Source: Nocardiopsis quinghaiensis (lineage in GTDB: Bacteria > Actinomycetota > Actinomycetes > Streptosporangiales > Streptosporangiaceae). From it: a DNA stretch of 64,000 nt. Positions 32,901 to 41,766 of this stretch are shown one piece after another (position 1 is the stretch's first letter; every line of letters starts with the position of its first letter). The DNA lies in NCBI RefSeq assembly GCF_008638365.1, contig NZ_VWVU01000029.1, positions 1 to 64,000 on the forward strand. The letters are read 5' to 3'. The notes beneath the pieces were generated by a model. It was not told the origin of the DNA, searched no databases, and saw nothing but the letters and a program-made list of their open reading frames with translations. A program made the translations under genes and the position numbers.

Positions 32901-33427
32901 TACCGCCTCAACCGGACGACGAGCTCGCTGGTGAGCCCCTTGGCTGCGGCCTCCACCATGTTCAGGACGGCGGTGAACCCGTCGTCGCCGCCGTAGTAGG
33001 GGTCGGGGACCTCCGGGTTGGGGCCGCCGCCGGGCGCGAAGGAGCGGAAGAGGCGCAGACGCGACATGTCGAACCCGTACTCGTCGCCGTGCTCGTCGAC
33101 GGCGCGCCGCACCTCGTCGACGTTGTCCAGGTCCATGGCCAGGACGAGGTCGCGGGTGGCGAGGTCCGCGGGGTCGAACTGGCGGGCGGTGTGGTCGGTC
33201 AGGTATCCGTGCACGCGCAGGGTGGAGGCCGCGCGCGGGTCCATGCCGCCGCCCACGTGCCAGTCACCCGTGCCGGAGCTGTCCACTTCCACGAGTTCGC
33301 TCAGCCCGGCCCGTTCGAGGTCGGCGGTGAGGATCTTCGCGGCCATGGGAGACCGGCAGATGTTGCCCAGGCACACCACACTGATGCGGTAGGGACCAGC
33401 GGGATCACGCGGTTCCGGCAAGCTCAT
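32900..33427 (-). CDS. Low-molecular-weight protein tyrosine phosphatase
   Basis: 175 aa from ATG 33427, with GAGAGG upstream. The P-loop VCLGNICRSP at residues 18-27 gives catalytic Cys19 and Arg25, and VPDPYYGG near 140 supplies the general acid Asp. The length and fold are standard. It removes phosphate from tyrosine or small phosphoesters in the cytoplasm; in fructosamine-kinase neighbourhoods it may act on phosphorylated ketoamines or ribulosamine precursors (inference). Confidence 0.92.
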   Translation of the reverse strand: MSLPEPRDPAGPYRISVVCLGNICRSPMAAKILTADLERAGLSELVEVDSSGTGDWHVGGGMDPRAASTLRVHGYLTDHTARQFDPADLATRDLVLAMDLDNVDEVRRAVDEHGDEYGFDMSRLRLFRSFAPGGGPNPEVPDPYYGGDDGFTAVLNMVEAAAKGLTSELVVRLRR

Positions 33428-33527
33428 GCCTCTCACCGTAACGAAAAACCGACGCGCCCACGCGGTCCCGCCCCCCGCGCGTTCGCACGACCCGCCAGGA
33501 CGGGGATCCCGTACGGTGAACGCCTGT

Positions 33528-33962
33528 TCAGCTCTTGGGAAGGCGGACCACACTGACGAAGAAGTCGTCGATCTGCCGGACCACCCGTATGAACTGCTCG
33601 AAGTCCACCGGTTTGGGCACGTAGGCGTTGGCGTGCAGGCGGTAGCTGCGCAGCACGTCCTCCTCCGCCTCGGAGGTGGTGAGCACCACGACGGGGATGT
33701 GCGCGAGGTCGTCGTCGTTCTTGACCTCCTCCAGCACCTCACGACCGTCCTTACGGGGCAGGTTGAGGTCGAGCAGGATCAGATGGGGCCGGGGGACGTC
33801 GGCGAACTCTCCCTCGCGACGTAGGAAACGGAGCGCCTCGACGCCGTCGGAGACCACGTGCAGGCGGTTGCCCAACTTGTGTTCCTCGAACGCCTCCTTG
33901 GTCATCAGGACGTCACCGGGATCGTCCTCGACCAGCAGCACCTCGATGGGATGCACCAACAT
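33528..33962 (-). CDS. Single-domain response regulator (Rcp1-like)
   Basis: 144 aa from ATG 33962; a TTG at 33974 would add four residues. The receiver fold is complete: EVLLVEDDPGD (acidic pocket), LILLDLNLPRKDG with phosphorylation Asp65, VVLTTSEAEED and YVPKPVDFEQF (Lys switch). There is no output domain, so it signals by protein contact. It follows the CHASE3 histidine kinase with 29 bases between stop and start, and is third in a phosphatase-kinase-receiver operon. Rcp1-type regulators typically accept phosphate from phytochrome-like kinases. Confidence 0.92.
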   Translation of the reverse strand: MLVHPIEVLLVEDDPGDVLMTKEAFEEHKLGNRLHVVSDGVEALRFLRREGEFADVPRPHLILLDLNLPRKDGREVLEEVKNDDDLAHIPVVVLTTSEAEEDVLRSYRLHANAYVPKPVDFEQFIRVVRQIDDFFVSVVRLPKS

Positions 33963-33991
33963 GACCTCGCTCAAGCTTCCAGACCCCTGCC

Positions 33992-35923
33992 TCAGGGCCC
34001 CGCCCCGTGGTCGGGGGGAACCGTACCGCCGCTGGTACCGGGTGGAGCGGACCGGGCGCCGTCGGACCCGTCGTCCGGCTCGGCGCCGTCGTCCTCCTCC
34101 GGGGAACCCGTACCCGCGGACTGTCGTGCGGCCGTCGGATCCGAGTCCCCGGGGGTGGTGGGCTCGGCATCCTCGGTGCCCTCGACTCCGTTATCGCTGG
34201 GAGCGGTTCCAGCGGTTCCCTCCTCGGAAACCGCATTCCCCTCCTCCCCGGAGCCGACGGGCAAGGACCAGCATATGCGGGTTCCGGTCTGGCCGGAGTT
34301 CTCTTCCTCTGAGGTTTCGGGCACCTCGGAGCCGCGCGGGTCGGTGTCCAGCCAGATCCGCCCCCCGTGGAACTCCACGATCTTCTTGCACATCGCCAGG
34401 CCGATGCCCGTTCCCGTGTACTTGTCCCTGGTGTGCAACCGCTGGAAGATCACGAAGATGCGCTCGGCGTACTGCGGTTCGATCCCGATCCCGTTGTCCG
34501 CGCAGCAGAACACCCACTCGTCCTCGCGCCGCTCGGCGCTGATGTGGACACGGGGGGTCTCCTCGCCGCGGAACTTCACGGCGTTGCCCACCAGGTTGAA
34601 GAACACCTGGGTGAGCAGGGTGCGGTCGCCCTGCACGGTCGGCAACGGGTCCCGGGTGACCTCCGCGTCCACCTCCTCCAGCCGGGTGGACAGGCTGCTC
34701 AGCGCGTCGTCCAGGGCGCCGTCCAGGGGCACCGGGGCGAAGTTCCTGGTCCGGCCGACCCGGGAGAAGGCCAGCAGGTCGTTGATGAGGGTCTGCATAC
34801 GCTTGGCGCCCTCGACCGCGAAGTCGATGTAGGAGTCGGCGCGCTCGTCCAGCTGACCGTGGTAGCGGCGCTGGAGGAGCTGGCAGAAGCTCGCCACCTT
34901 GCGCAGCGGCTCCTGGAGGTCGTGGGAGGCGACGTAGGCGAACTGCTCCAGCTCCAGGTTGGAGCGGCGCAGCTCCTCGGTCTGGCTCTCCAGGAGGGTG
35001 GACTGCTCCTGGAGCTTGCGCCGGGCGGAGCCGACCTCCTCCAGGTCGTGCACGATGCGCTCGCGCATGGCGTCCACGTCCCGGCCGAGCCGGACGATCT
35101 CCGGCGGACCGTTCAGGGAGATCCTGTGCGCGTAGTAGCCCTCCGACACCTGGCGCATGTGACCCGCCAGTTCGTCCAGGGGGCGCAGCACCCACTGCTG
35201 GAGCATCACCCACAGGAACACCGACAGGAACACCACGACCAGGCCGACCAGGACCAGCAGGGCGACGACCTGCTGGGTGGCCAGGGCCAGACCGTCGCGG
35301 GCCTCGTTGATCTCGGCCCTCAGCTGCTGGGCGGTGGTGTCGCTGACCCGGGTGAGCTCCAGGAACAGGATCCGGCCGCGCCGCAGGTCCTCCTGGGAGA
35401 TCTCCTGGCCGTTGCTGACCTGCTCCAGGGCGGGCTCGGCGAACTCCTCGGTCCACACCCGGCCCGCGGTGAGCATGTCGTCGACGTTGGTGGCCACCTC
35501 GGGGTTGTCCTCGGCCAGCTGGATCAGGGAGGCCCTGTGCTCCGCCAGGGTCAGCTGGCTCTCGACGTAGGGCTGGAGGAACTCCCGGTCCTCGGTGAGG
35601 ATGTAGCCGCGCAGGGCGTGGTCCTGGGTGAGGTAGGCCCCGCTGGTCTGCTCGACGGCGCTCACGGCGGGAGTCAGGGAGTCGACCTGCAGGCTGAGGG
35701 ACTCGCGGGCCTCCAACGCGGCCAGGGTGATGACCGACACCGCCACGACCAGGACGATGGCGACCACGGTCAGCAGGCTGGTGACGCGCCGCCGCAGGCT
35801 CCACGACTCGCGGGGAGGGCGTCCGCGCTCGCGGCCCGTGCCGTTGACGAAGTGCGTGCCGCCGGTGGAAGCGCCACCGCGCACGCCGGTGCCCGGGGCC
35901 GACCCGGATCCCTCGGTCTCCAT
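33992..35923 (-). CDS. CHASE3-HAMP sensor histidine kinase
   Basis: 643 aa from ATG 35923, with GAGAGGGGA upstream. Order: disordered N-terminus, membrane helix 49-70, CHASE3 sensor about 75-215 (GAYLTQDHALRGYILTEDRE), membrane helix about 217-242, HAMP about 243-295, coiled coil 295-325, HisKA with His334 (FAYVASHDLQEPLRKV), HATPase (NLVGNAVKFRG, CADNGIGIEP, TGTGIGLAMCKKIVE). The last 125 residues are an unusual acidic Pro/Ser/Thr/Glu tail, absent from standard kinases. The HisKA type is the phytochrome-like DLQEPLR class that pairs with Rcp1-type receivers, matching the next gene. It senses an extracytoplasmic signal that is unknown. Confidence 0.92.
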   Translation of the reverse strand: METEGSGSAPGTGVRGGASTGGTHFVNGTGRERGRPPRESWSLRRRVTSLLTVVAIVLVVAVSVITLAALEARESLSLQVDSLTPAVSAVEQTSGAYLTQDHALRGYILTEDREFLQPYVESQLTLAEHRASLIQLAEDNPEVATNVDDMLTAGRVWTEEFAEPALEQVSNGQEISQEDLRRGRILFLELTRVSDTTAQQLRAEINEARDGLALATQQVVALLVLVGLVVVFLSVFLWVMLQQWVLRPLDELAGHMRQVSEGYYAHRISLNGPPEIVRLGRDVDAMRERIVHDLEEVGSARRKLQEQSTLLESQTEELRRSNLELEQFAYVASHDLQEPLRKVASFCQLLQRRYHGQLDERADSYIDFAVEGAKRMQTLINDLLAFSRVGRTRNFAPVPLDGALDDALSSLSTRLEEVDAEVTRDPLPTVQGDRTLLTQVFFNLVGNAVKFRGEETPRVHISAERREDEWVFCCADNGIGIEPQYAERIFVIFQRLHTRDKYTGTGIGLAMCKKIVEFHGGRIWLDTDPRGSEVPETSEEENSGQTGTRICWSLPVGSGEEGNAVSEEGTAGTAPSDNGVEGTEDAEPTTPGDSDPTAARQSAGTGSPEEDDGAEPDDGSDGARSAPPGTSGGTVPPDHGAGP

Positions 35924-35946
35924 GGCCGTCCCCTCTCCGAGCTCTC

Positions 35947-37242
35947 TCACCCGGGCTCTCCGTGGGTGATGAGCAGCATCGCCACGTCGTCCTGGAGCGG
36001 TCCTCCGTTGCTGCGCTCGGCCTCGTCCACCAGGTGTTCGGGCAACTGCGGCAGGGAGGTGTCCTGTGCCAGCACGCCGGTGACCATGCGGCGCAGGCCC
36101 GCGACCTCCAGGCGCGCGGGCGGAGCGCCGTCGTAGGCGTCCACGAGGCCGTCTGTGTAGAAGAGCATGGTCGACCCGACGGGAAGCACGACCTCGTCGA
36201 TGTCGGTCTGCTCGACCGGGAAGATGCCCAGAGGGGGCTGGGGGGTGACCCGGGTCTCCTCGACCGCGCCGTCGCGCAGGATCATGGGCGGCGGGTGTCC
36301 CAGGACGCGGAGCCTGAACCGGTCGTCGCCGGTGTCCAGGCTCGCCATGCACAGCGTCGCGTACAGCTCCTCCTGTGCGCGTTCACTGACCAGGATGTCC
36401 TCCAGGTTGGGCAGGACCCGTTCCTCGTCGACGCCGCCCATGATGAGGGCGCGCCAGGCGATGCGCAGGCTGACGCCGAGGGCGGCCTCGTCGGGGCCGT
36501 GCCCGCTGACGTCGCCGATGATGACGTGGGTGGTGCCGTCCTTCTCGACCGCGTCGTAGAAGTCCCCGCCGACCAGGGCGCGCTTGCGGCCGGGGCGGTA
36601 GTAGGCGCGGTGCTCCAGCGGCGAGCGCTGGAGGAGGACCTGGGGCAGCAGCCCGCGTTCGAGGCGCATGTTCTCGCGGGCGCGCAGGCGGGCCTCACGA
36701 AGCTGGTGGGCGTTCTCGTCGGCGCGGCGCCGTTCGAGGGAGTAGCGCAGGCTGCGCCCGAGCAGGGAGCCGTCGACCTGGCCCTTGACGAGATAGTCCT
36801 GGGCGCCCGCGGCCACGGCGGCGACGCCCTCGTGTTCGTCGTCGAGCCCGGTGAGGACGACGACGGCCGCTCCGGGCGCGCTCTCCAGGACCTCGCGGAG
36901 CAGGTCCAGGCCATGGGCGTCGGGGAGGTTGAGGTCGAGCAGCACGCAACCGCGGAACCCCTCAAGGTGCCCGCGCGCCTCACCGAGGGTCGGGACCCAG
37001 GTGATGCGCGTGGTCAGGGCCGTCTCGTCGAGGAGCTCCTCGGCGAGGAAGGCGTCACCGGGGTCGTCTTCGATCAGTAGGACGTCGACCGATTCGACGT
37101 TGGCCTCCCCGTGCTCGCTCGCAACGGTGTCGTCGTCCAGGAAGGCGCTGTCATGCGAGGCAGCACTGTTGGCGGAAGCGGCCCGTGCCGCCTCCTCGCC
37201 GATCACCGTCACGGGATCGTGCTCTGTTCTCCTGGTATCCAC
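35947..37242 (-). CDS. Receiver-SpoIIE phosphatase (RsbU-type) fusion
   Basis: 431 aa from GTG 37242, with AAGGG 7 bases upstream. The N-terminal 50 residues are disordered. The receiver domain (DVLLIEDDPGDAF, phosphorylation Asp103 in CVLLDLNLPDAHG, YLVKGQVDG) occupies about 52-170. A helical linker precedes the PP2C/SpoIIE domain: YYRPGRKRALVGGDFYDA, VIIGDVSGHGPDEAALG, TLCMASLD and MLFYTDGLVDAYDG, with metal Asp residues intact. It should dephosphorylate an anti-anti-sigma factor when the receiver is phosphorylated, thereby switching on a stress sigma factor. The kinase downstream is its likely donor. No STAS or RsbW partner is in this operon. Confidence 0.93.
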   Translation of the reverse strand: MDTRRTEHDPVTVIGEEAARAASANSAASHDSAFLDDDTVASEHGEANVESVDVLLIEDDPGDAFLAEELLDETALTTRITWVPTLGEARGHLEGFRGCVLLDLNLPDAHGLDLLREVLESAPGAAVVVLTGLDDEHEGVAAVAAGAQDYLVKGQVDGSLLGRSLRYSLERRRADENAHQLREARLRARENMRLERGLLPQVLLQRSPLEHRAYYRPGRKRALVGGDFYDAVEKDGTTHVIIGDVSGHGPDEAALGVSLRIAWRALIMGGVDEERVLPNLEDILVSERAQEELYATLCMASLDTGDDRFRLRVLGHPPPMILRDGAVEETRVTPQPPLGIFPVEQTDIDEVVLPVGSTMLFYTDGLVDAYDGAPPARLEVAGLRRMVTGVLAQDTSLPQLPEHLVDEAERSNGGPLQDDVAMLLITHGEPG

Positions 37243-37734
37243 TCATCGCCCTTGGTCTGCCGGTCCGTGGGGTGCTTCTTCGCGCCGCATGGCCCCGGAG
37301 GCATCCGGGGCTCTTCCCAACGGCTCGGACCGCACGGCATCCAAACGATAATCGCCCCGGCGACCTGTTGACCAGCGGCCGTGACGAGACACATCCGACG
37401 CCGACGGACGGAACCGTTGCGCCGTTCCACCCGTGGAAGGACCCGTTCCCGCCCGGGACGGGTTCACGGAGGGGCTCCCCGCACCTGGATGGAACGGGCA
37501 TATTCGCATGCAGAAGCACGTACGGGATGTGACGGGGGACACGCCTGGAACCAAGCGGAGCCTACCCGAGATCGTGTTCGACTCTCCCGGATCCACTCGA
37601 ACGTGTTCCGGGGTTCGACCGGAGGAGGCCGGGAACGGTTTTTCGTGACAGGGTGTCGCATCCGCCTTGACAGTGCCGGACATCTAAATGACATGATGTC
37701 ATAAAACATGTGGCACGGAAGGCGGACAGTACCG
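37243..37734. promoter_or_regulatory. Divergent region with an ATGACAT-G-ATGTCAT operator
   Basis: This 492-base gap separates the phosphatase operon from the heme oxygenase gene. I see no gene in it. TTGACA at 37667-37672 is a good -35. The 15-base palindrome ATGACATGATGTCAT at 37688-37702 covers the place where the -10 would lie, so a bound repressor would block transcription of the heme oxygenase. The local sequence is AT-rich relative to the surroundings. It does not resemble an IdeR/DtxR box. Confidence 0.6.
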
Positions 37735-38424
37735 ATGAGCACAGCGGCCGAGGCCCCCACGACGGCCGTCCCCGATTCGCCCGAGTCGTTCTCCGAACGG
37801 CTCAGGGCCGCGACCTGGGGCGATCACCAGGCCGCGGAGGACCACGGGTTCGCCCGGGCCCTCCTGGACGGCACGCTCTCCCTGGCCGGGTACACCGGGA
37901 TGGTCGCCCAGCACTACTTCGCCTACGTCGCGCTGGAGGAGACCGGCAGGCTGCTGGCGGACGATCCCGTCGCCGGAGGGTTCCACCGGCCGGAACTGGA
38001 ACGGGTCCCCGCCCTGGTCCGCGACCTGGAGCACCTGCTCGGCGCCGACTGGCGCGAGCGGATCTCCCCCAGCCCGGCCACCCGCACCTACGCGGCGCGC
38101 ATCGAACAGATGGCGGACCACCCCGAGGGGTTCGTCGCCCACCACTACACCCGCTACATGGGCGACGTGTCCGGGGGCCAGTTCATCCGCCGCGTGGCGG
38201 CCCGGGCCTACGGGTTCACCGACGGGGCCGGTACCGCCTTCTACGTCTTCGACGGGCTGGGCAGCCTCCCCCGGTTCCGCGCCGGGTACCGGGAACGGCT
38301 CGACTCCCTGGACCTGGACGAGACCGCCGCGGCCCGCCTGGTGGCCGAGACCCGGCTGGCCTACCAGCTCAACACCGAGGTGTTCGCCGACCTGGGCCGG
38401 ACGTACGTGCCCGGCGCGGCCTGA
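37735..38424 (+). CDS. Biliverdin-producing heme oxygenase
   Basis: 229 aa from ATG 37735, chosen for the upstream GGAAGG and because the upstream ATG at 37708 lies next to the operator. The proximal haem ligand is His31 in ATWGDHQAAED. The distal helix reads HHYTRYMGDVSGGQFIRRVA near 135-155 with the conserved GDxSGG flexible glycines. The enzyme opens haem with O2 and electrons to biliverdin, CO and iron in the cytoplasm. A TetR regulator follows 71 bases later. Biliverdin could supply a phytochrome-type chromophore, but no phytochrome is in the window. Confidence 0.93.
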   Translation: MSTAAEAPTTAVPDSPESFSERLRAATWGDHQAAEDHGFARALLDGTLSLAGYTGMVAQHYFAYVALEETGRLLADDPVAGGFHRPELERVPALVRDLEHLLGADWRERISPSPATRTYAARIEQMADHPEGFVAHHYTRYMGDVSGGQFIRRVAARAYGFTDGAGTAFYVFDGLGSLPRFRAGYRERLDSLDLDETAAARLVAETRLAYQLNTEVFADLGRTYVPGAA

Positions 38425-38444
38425 GGCGCCCGAGGCCGCTCCAC

Positions 38445-38471
38445 GACGCCGCCGGAACACGCCACGGCGTC
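38445..38471 (+). terminator. Hairpin after heme oxygenase with the ACACGCCA loop
   Basis: A 7-bp stem (38445-38451 with 38465-38471) closes on a 13-base loop ending GGAACACGCCA. The loop closely resembles GGAACGCGCCA in the hairpin array at 14195-14228. Confidence 0.6.
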
Positions 38472-38495
38472 CCCGTGCCGTGACACCATAGGAGG

Positions 38496-39155
38496 ATGCC
38501 CAAGATCACGGCTCCCACCATCGCCGCCCACCGCGCCCGTACGCGGGAGCGCATCATGGAGGCCGTCGACGAGCTGATCCGGACCCAGGGGATCGACCGT
38601 GTCTCCATGACCGACGTGGCCAACTCCGCGGGTCTGACCCGCACCGCGCTGTACAACTACTTCCCCGACAAGCCCGCCCTGCTCCTGGCGTTCACCGAGC
38701 AGGTCAACATCGCCTTCGTCGAGCGGTACCGGCGCGAACTGCCCTCGGGAGTGTCGGCGGCACGACGGCTCTCGGCGTTCGTCCGCCTCCAGTTGGAAGG
38801 CATCATGGCGCATCCGCACCCGCCCGCCGCCGAGCTCGGGGCCAGCCTCGGCCCCGACGCCTACCAGGCGCTCGCCGCCCACGTGGCGCCCATGCAGCGC
38901 CTGCTGACCGAGATCCTGGAGGAGGGCACCCTCGCGGGCGAGTTCGACTCCCTGCCCGCCGAGCACACGGCCCGGCTCACCCTGTCGATGGTCGGCTCCC
39001 AGCGCCTGCCGCTCGTCAGCGGCGAGATCGACCTGGACGAGACCCACGCGCTGGTCACCCGGTTCGTGCTCCGCGCCCTCGGAGTGGTGACCGAAACCGT
39101 CGACACCATCCTCCTCAAACCCACAGGCACCACAACCCAGGGTGGGAGGGTATAA
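38496..39155 (+). CDS. TetR-family regulator
   Basis: 219 aa. The HTH is RERIMEAVDELIRTQGIDRV, SMTDVANSAGLTRTALYNYF, PDKPALLLAF, a canonical TetR N-terminus (residues about 16-62). The C-terminal ligand domain carries a Leu-rich helix set and no known signature. An AGGAGG abuts the ATG directly, which is too close for ideal initiation, so expression may be weak. It is probably the regulator of the upstream heme oxygenase through the palindrome at 37688, or of the next small membrane gene; this is positional inference. Confidence 0.9.
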   Translation: MPKITAPTIAAHRARTRERIMEAVDELIRTQGIDRVSMTDVANSAGLTRTALYNYFPDKPALLLAFTEQVNIAFVERYRRELPSGVSAARRLSAFVRLQLEGIMAHPHPPAAELGASLGPDAYQALAAHVAPMQRLLTEILEEGTLAGEFDSLPAEHTARLTLSMVGSQRLPLVSGEIDLDETHALVTRFVLRALGVVTETVDTILLKPTGTTTQGGRV

Positions 39156-39305
39156 ACACCAGGTCATAAGGGTTGGGGCCTAACTCCCGTCACAACGTCG
39201 GCCGGGCGCTCCCAGGTCGCGACGGCACGGCCCCATCGGCAAGAATCGGTGCCCCGTCCGCCCCGGACGGTTACCCCTTCGACCGAGTGTGAGGACCTCT
39301 CCGAC

Positions 39306-39566
39306 GTGTCCCTCGTACTGATCATCCTCGGCGCCGCCCTGGTGTCGGTCGCCCTGTTCAACAAGGTGCCCCGCTACGTGCCCGGACGGTCCTCGGCTCC
39401 CCGTTCCGGCCGCGGCGGCTCCGTGACCACCGCGGGGCGCCCCGGGGCGCCCCCGCGCGTGCGCCTGATCCCGGCCCGGCTCACCGAGCAGGGCCGGGCA
39501 CTGCTCACCGCGGTCGGCGGCAGCACCCTGATCTTGGCGCTCTTCCTCACCCTGTTCGGTTTCTGA
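39306..39566 (+). CDS. Small membrane protein of unknown function
   Basis: 86 aa from GTG 39306, with GAGGA about 10 bases upstream. A membrane helix lies near the start (SLVLIILGAALVSVALF), a basic Arg/Gly/Pro stretch with about eight positive charges follows, and a second helix ends the protein (LLTAVGGSTLILALFLTLFG). Both ends would span the membrane with the basic loop inside. I do not recognise a family. It converges on the exonuclease gene, whose stop is 15 bases away. Confidence 0.65.
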   Translation: MSLVLIILGAALVSVALFNKVPRYVPGRSSAPRSGRGGSVTTAGRPGAPPRVRLIPARLTEQGRALLTAVGGSTLILALFLTLFGF

Positions 39567-39581
39567 GCGCGGCCCGGCCGT

Positions 39582-40490
39582 TCAGGCCCCGCCGACGTGG
39601 CCGCCCACCAGTCTCACCAGCAGTCCGCCCGCGGCCGTGGCCGCGATCCCGCCCGTCACGGCGGCGACCGTGGCCAGCCGCTCCCGGACACGGGTGTCGC
39701 GGTGCGCGACCGCCTCGGCCGTCGCCCGGTCCGTGGCGCCGAAGGACCCGCCGCACAGCACCGGGTCCAGTTCGTGGGGCCGCCACCGCGCACGCCAGCG
39801 GCTCAGCGGCTGCAACCCGCCGGGCACCGACGCCGTACGCGGCTTCCACCGGACCGGCGTGTCCGCCGTTCCGGGAGCCGGACCCGTCGCCGCGAAGCGC
39901 TTCGGGGAGGGCCCGACGTAGCGCAGCTCGCCCGGGGCGTTGGTGAGCATCTCCGCGAGCAGCTTGGCGCAGGCACGGGCGTCACCCAGCGCCGTGTGCT
40001 GCCCGGTCGGCCAGTCACCGCTGAGCTGGAAGGAGGCCTTGGGCAGCGAGTACCGCTCCAGGTCCACCTGCGAACGCAGCGCGCGCAGCGTGCACAGTCC
40101 GGACTGTCCCGTCGGCAGACCCGCGAAAGCCAGCTCCGAGTCGAGGAAGCGCTGTTCGAAGTCGAGGTTGTGGCTGACCACGACCGCGCCGGACAGCAGC
40201 CCGGCCAGCCTGGGCGCCACCTGGGCGATGGTCGGGGCACCGACGGTGTCGCTCTCGGTGATGCCGTGGAACTCCCGTCCGCCCACCGGCGCGCGCGGGT
40301 CGACCAGGGTGCTGAACTCCTCGACCAGTTTGCCGTCGCCCCGCACACGCACCACGGCGATCTCCACGATGCGCGCGCCCTCGCGCGGGTCGAGGCCGGT
40401 GGTCTCCATGTCGAGCACCGCGTACTCCAGGTCCGCCGCCCGCATGCCGACCCGGCGCCGGGTCAGCGCGCCCGCCCGCAGCGTTCCCAT
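39582..40490 (-). CDS. DnaQ-like 3'-5' exonuclease with C-terminal membrane-like segment
   Basis: 302 aa from ATG 40490. DEDDh motifs: AVLDMETTGLDPREGARIVE (D, E), VVSHNLDFEQRFL (D) and QHTALGDARACAKLL (H, D), all within residues about 22-190. This is the epsilon-subunit-like domain that removes nucleotides from 3' ends. After a Pro-rich linker the C-terminus has LATVAAVTGGIAATAAGGLL, a hydrophobic stretch long enough to span or touch the membrane. It is not the polymerase III epsilon proofreading unit by context; a repair or RNA-processing role is possible. Confidence 0.88.
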   Translation of the reverse strand: MGTLRAGALTRRRVGMRAADLEYAVLDMETTGLDPREGARIVEIAVVRVRGDGKLVEEFSTLVDPRAPVGGREFHGITESDTVGAPTIAQVAPRLAGLLSGAVVVSHNLDFEQRFLDSELAFAGLPTGQSGLCTLRALRSQVDLERYSLPKASFQLSGDWPTGQHTALGDARACAKLLAEMLTNAPGELRYVGPSPKRFAATGPAPGTADTPVRWKPRTASVPGGLQPLSRWRARWRPHELDPVLCGGSFGATDRATAEAVAHRDTRVRERLATVAAVTGGIAATAAGGLLVRLVGGHVGGA

Positions 40491-40759
40491 CGTGTGCCCC
40501 ACTCCCTCGTCCCACCTTGTCGGCCGGTCGTTCCTCCTGGTGTGTACCGGCAACGACCCTACTCCCCGTGTCCGACAACGCTTCCCGCGCGCACCCCACC
40601 GCCCCGGAGACCCCACCGCCGTTCCCCGTGGTCCGCGCGGTCCGCGTCCGCCGGGCGACCGGAAGAAAGGTGGATTATGTAACGTTCTTAGGCGTGTCCA
40701 CCCAGGCGAGGACACTCCACGCACACCCTGCCCCGACCTCAACGGCGAGGAGAGCCCGC

Positions 40760-41722
40760 ATGCCCCAGAAACCGCTGCCCGAGTACGTCCCCCTGGCGGA
40801 GGTCGTCCGGTCCGGGATGCTCGAGAGCGTCCACTACGGCGCGGTCGTCGGGCTGTCCCCGGACGGCCGGACCGCCTACGCGCGCGGCCCCGTGCACCAG
40901 CCCATGTTCCCGCGCTCCTCCGCCAAGCCCTTCCAGGCGCTGGCGATGCTGCGCGCGGGCGCGCCCCTGGAGGGCTCCTCCCTGGCCGTCGCCGCGGGCA
41001 GCCACAGCGGCGAGGACCTCCACGTCGCCGAGGCCGAGCGCGTCCTCGCCGCGGCCGGACTCACCGCCGACGACCTGCGCTGCCCGCCCGACGCCCCCGG
41101 CGGCAGGGAGGCCCGCGAGGAGTTCGTCCGCGCCGGCCGGGGGCCTGAGCGCGTGCTGATGAACTGCTCGGGCAAGCACGCGGGCATGCTCTCCGCCTGC
41201 GTCGCCCAGGGGTGGAGCACCGGCGACTACCTCGACCCCGGACACCCCTTCCAGGTGCTCGTGCGCGAGACCATCGAGGACCTGTGCGAGGAGCCCGTCG
41301 CGCACACCGCCGTGGACGGCTGCGGGGCGCCCCAGCTCGCCGTCACCCTGACCGGGCTGGCCCGGGGCCTGTGGCGTATGCGCACCGCCCCCGGGGGCTC
41401 CCAGGAGCGCGCGGTGGTCGACGCGATGAGCTCCCACCCGCTGTACGTGGCGGGCACCGGCCGTATCGACACCGACCTCATGACGCGGATGCCCGGGCTG
41501 GTCGCCAAGGGCGGCGCCGACGGCGTCCTGCTGCTCGGCGCCGCCACCGGCGAGACCGCCGCCGTCAAGATCAGCGACGGGGACGCCGAGCAGCGCGCGC
41601 GTACCCTGGTCGCACTCGACGCGCTGCGGACCCTCGGTGTGGACGTGTCCTCCGTCCAGGACCGGTTGCGCGTCGACGTCCACGGAGGTGGCGCCCCCGT
41701 CGGCGAGGTCCGCCCACTCTGA
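40760..41722 (+). CDS. Asparaginase II family protein
   Basis: 320 aa from ATG 40760; GAGGAGAG lies upstream. The PF06089 pattern is evident: VVRSGMLESVHYGAVVGLSP, PRSSAKPFQALAML, AAGSHSGEDLHV, VLMNCSGKHAGMLSACVAQG, VDGCGAPQLAVTL and VAKGGADGVLLLG. These cytoplasmic enzymes, first described as Rhizobium-type thermolabile asparaginases, release ammonia from asparagine. The Ser/Lys residues in SSAKP and CSGKH are the likely active site. The ferredoxin reductase 44 bases downstream may be co-transcribed but is functionally separate. Confidence 0.9.
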   Translation: MPQKPLPEYVPLAEVVRSGMLESVHYGAVVGLSPDGRTAYARGPVHQPMFPRSSAKPFQALAMLRAGAPLEGSSLAVAAGSHSGEDLHVAEAERVLAAAGLTADDLRCPPDAPGGREAREEFVRAGRGPERVLMNCSGKHAGMLSACVAQGWSTGDYLDPGHPFQVLVRETIEDLCEEPVAHTAVDGCGAPQLAVTLTGLARGLWRMRTAPGGSQERAVVDAMSSHPLYVAGTGRIDTDLMTRMPGLVAKGGADGVLLLGAATGETAAVKISDGDAEQRARTLVALDALRTLGVDVSSVQDRLRVDVHGGGAPVGEVRPL

Positions 41723-41766
41723 CGAACCCTCCCGTGAGGGACCACACCACCGAAAGGGACACCACC

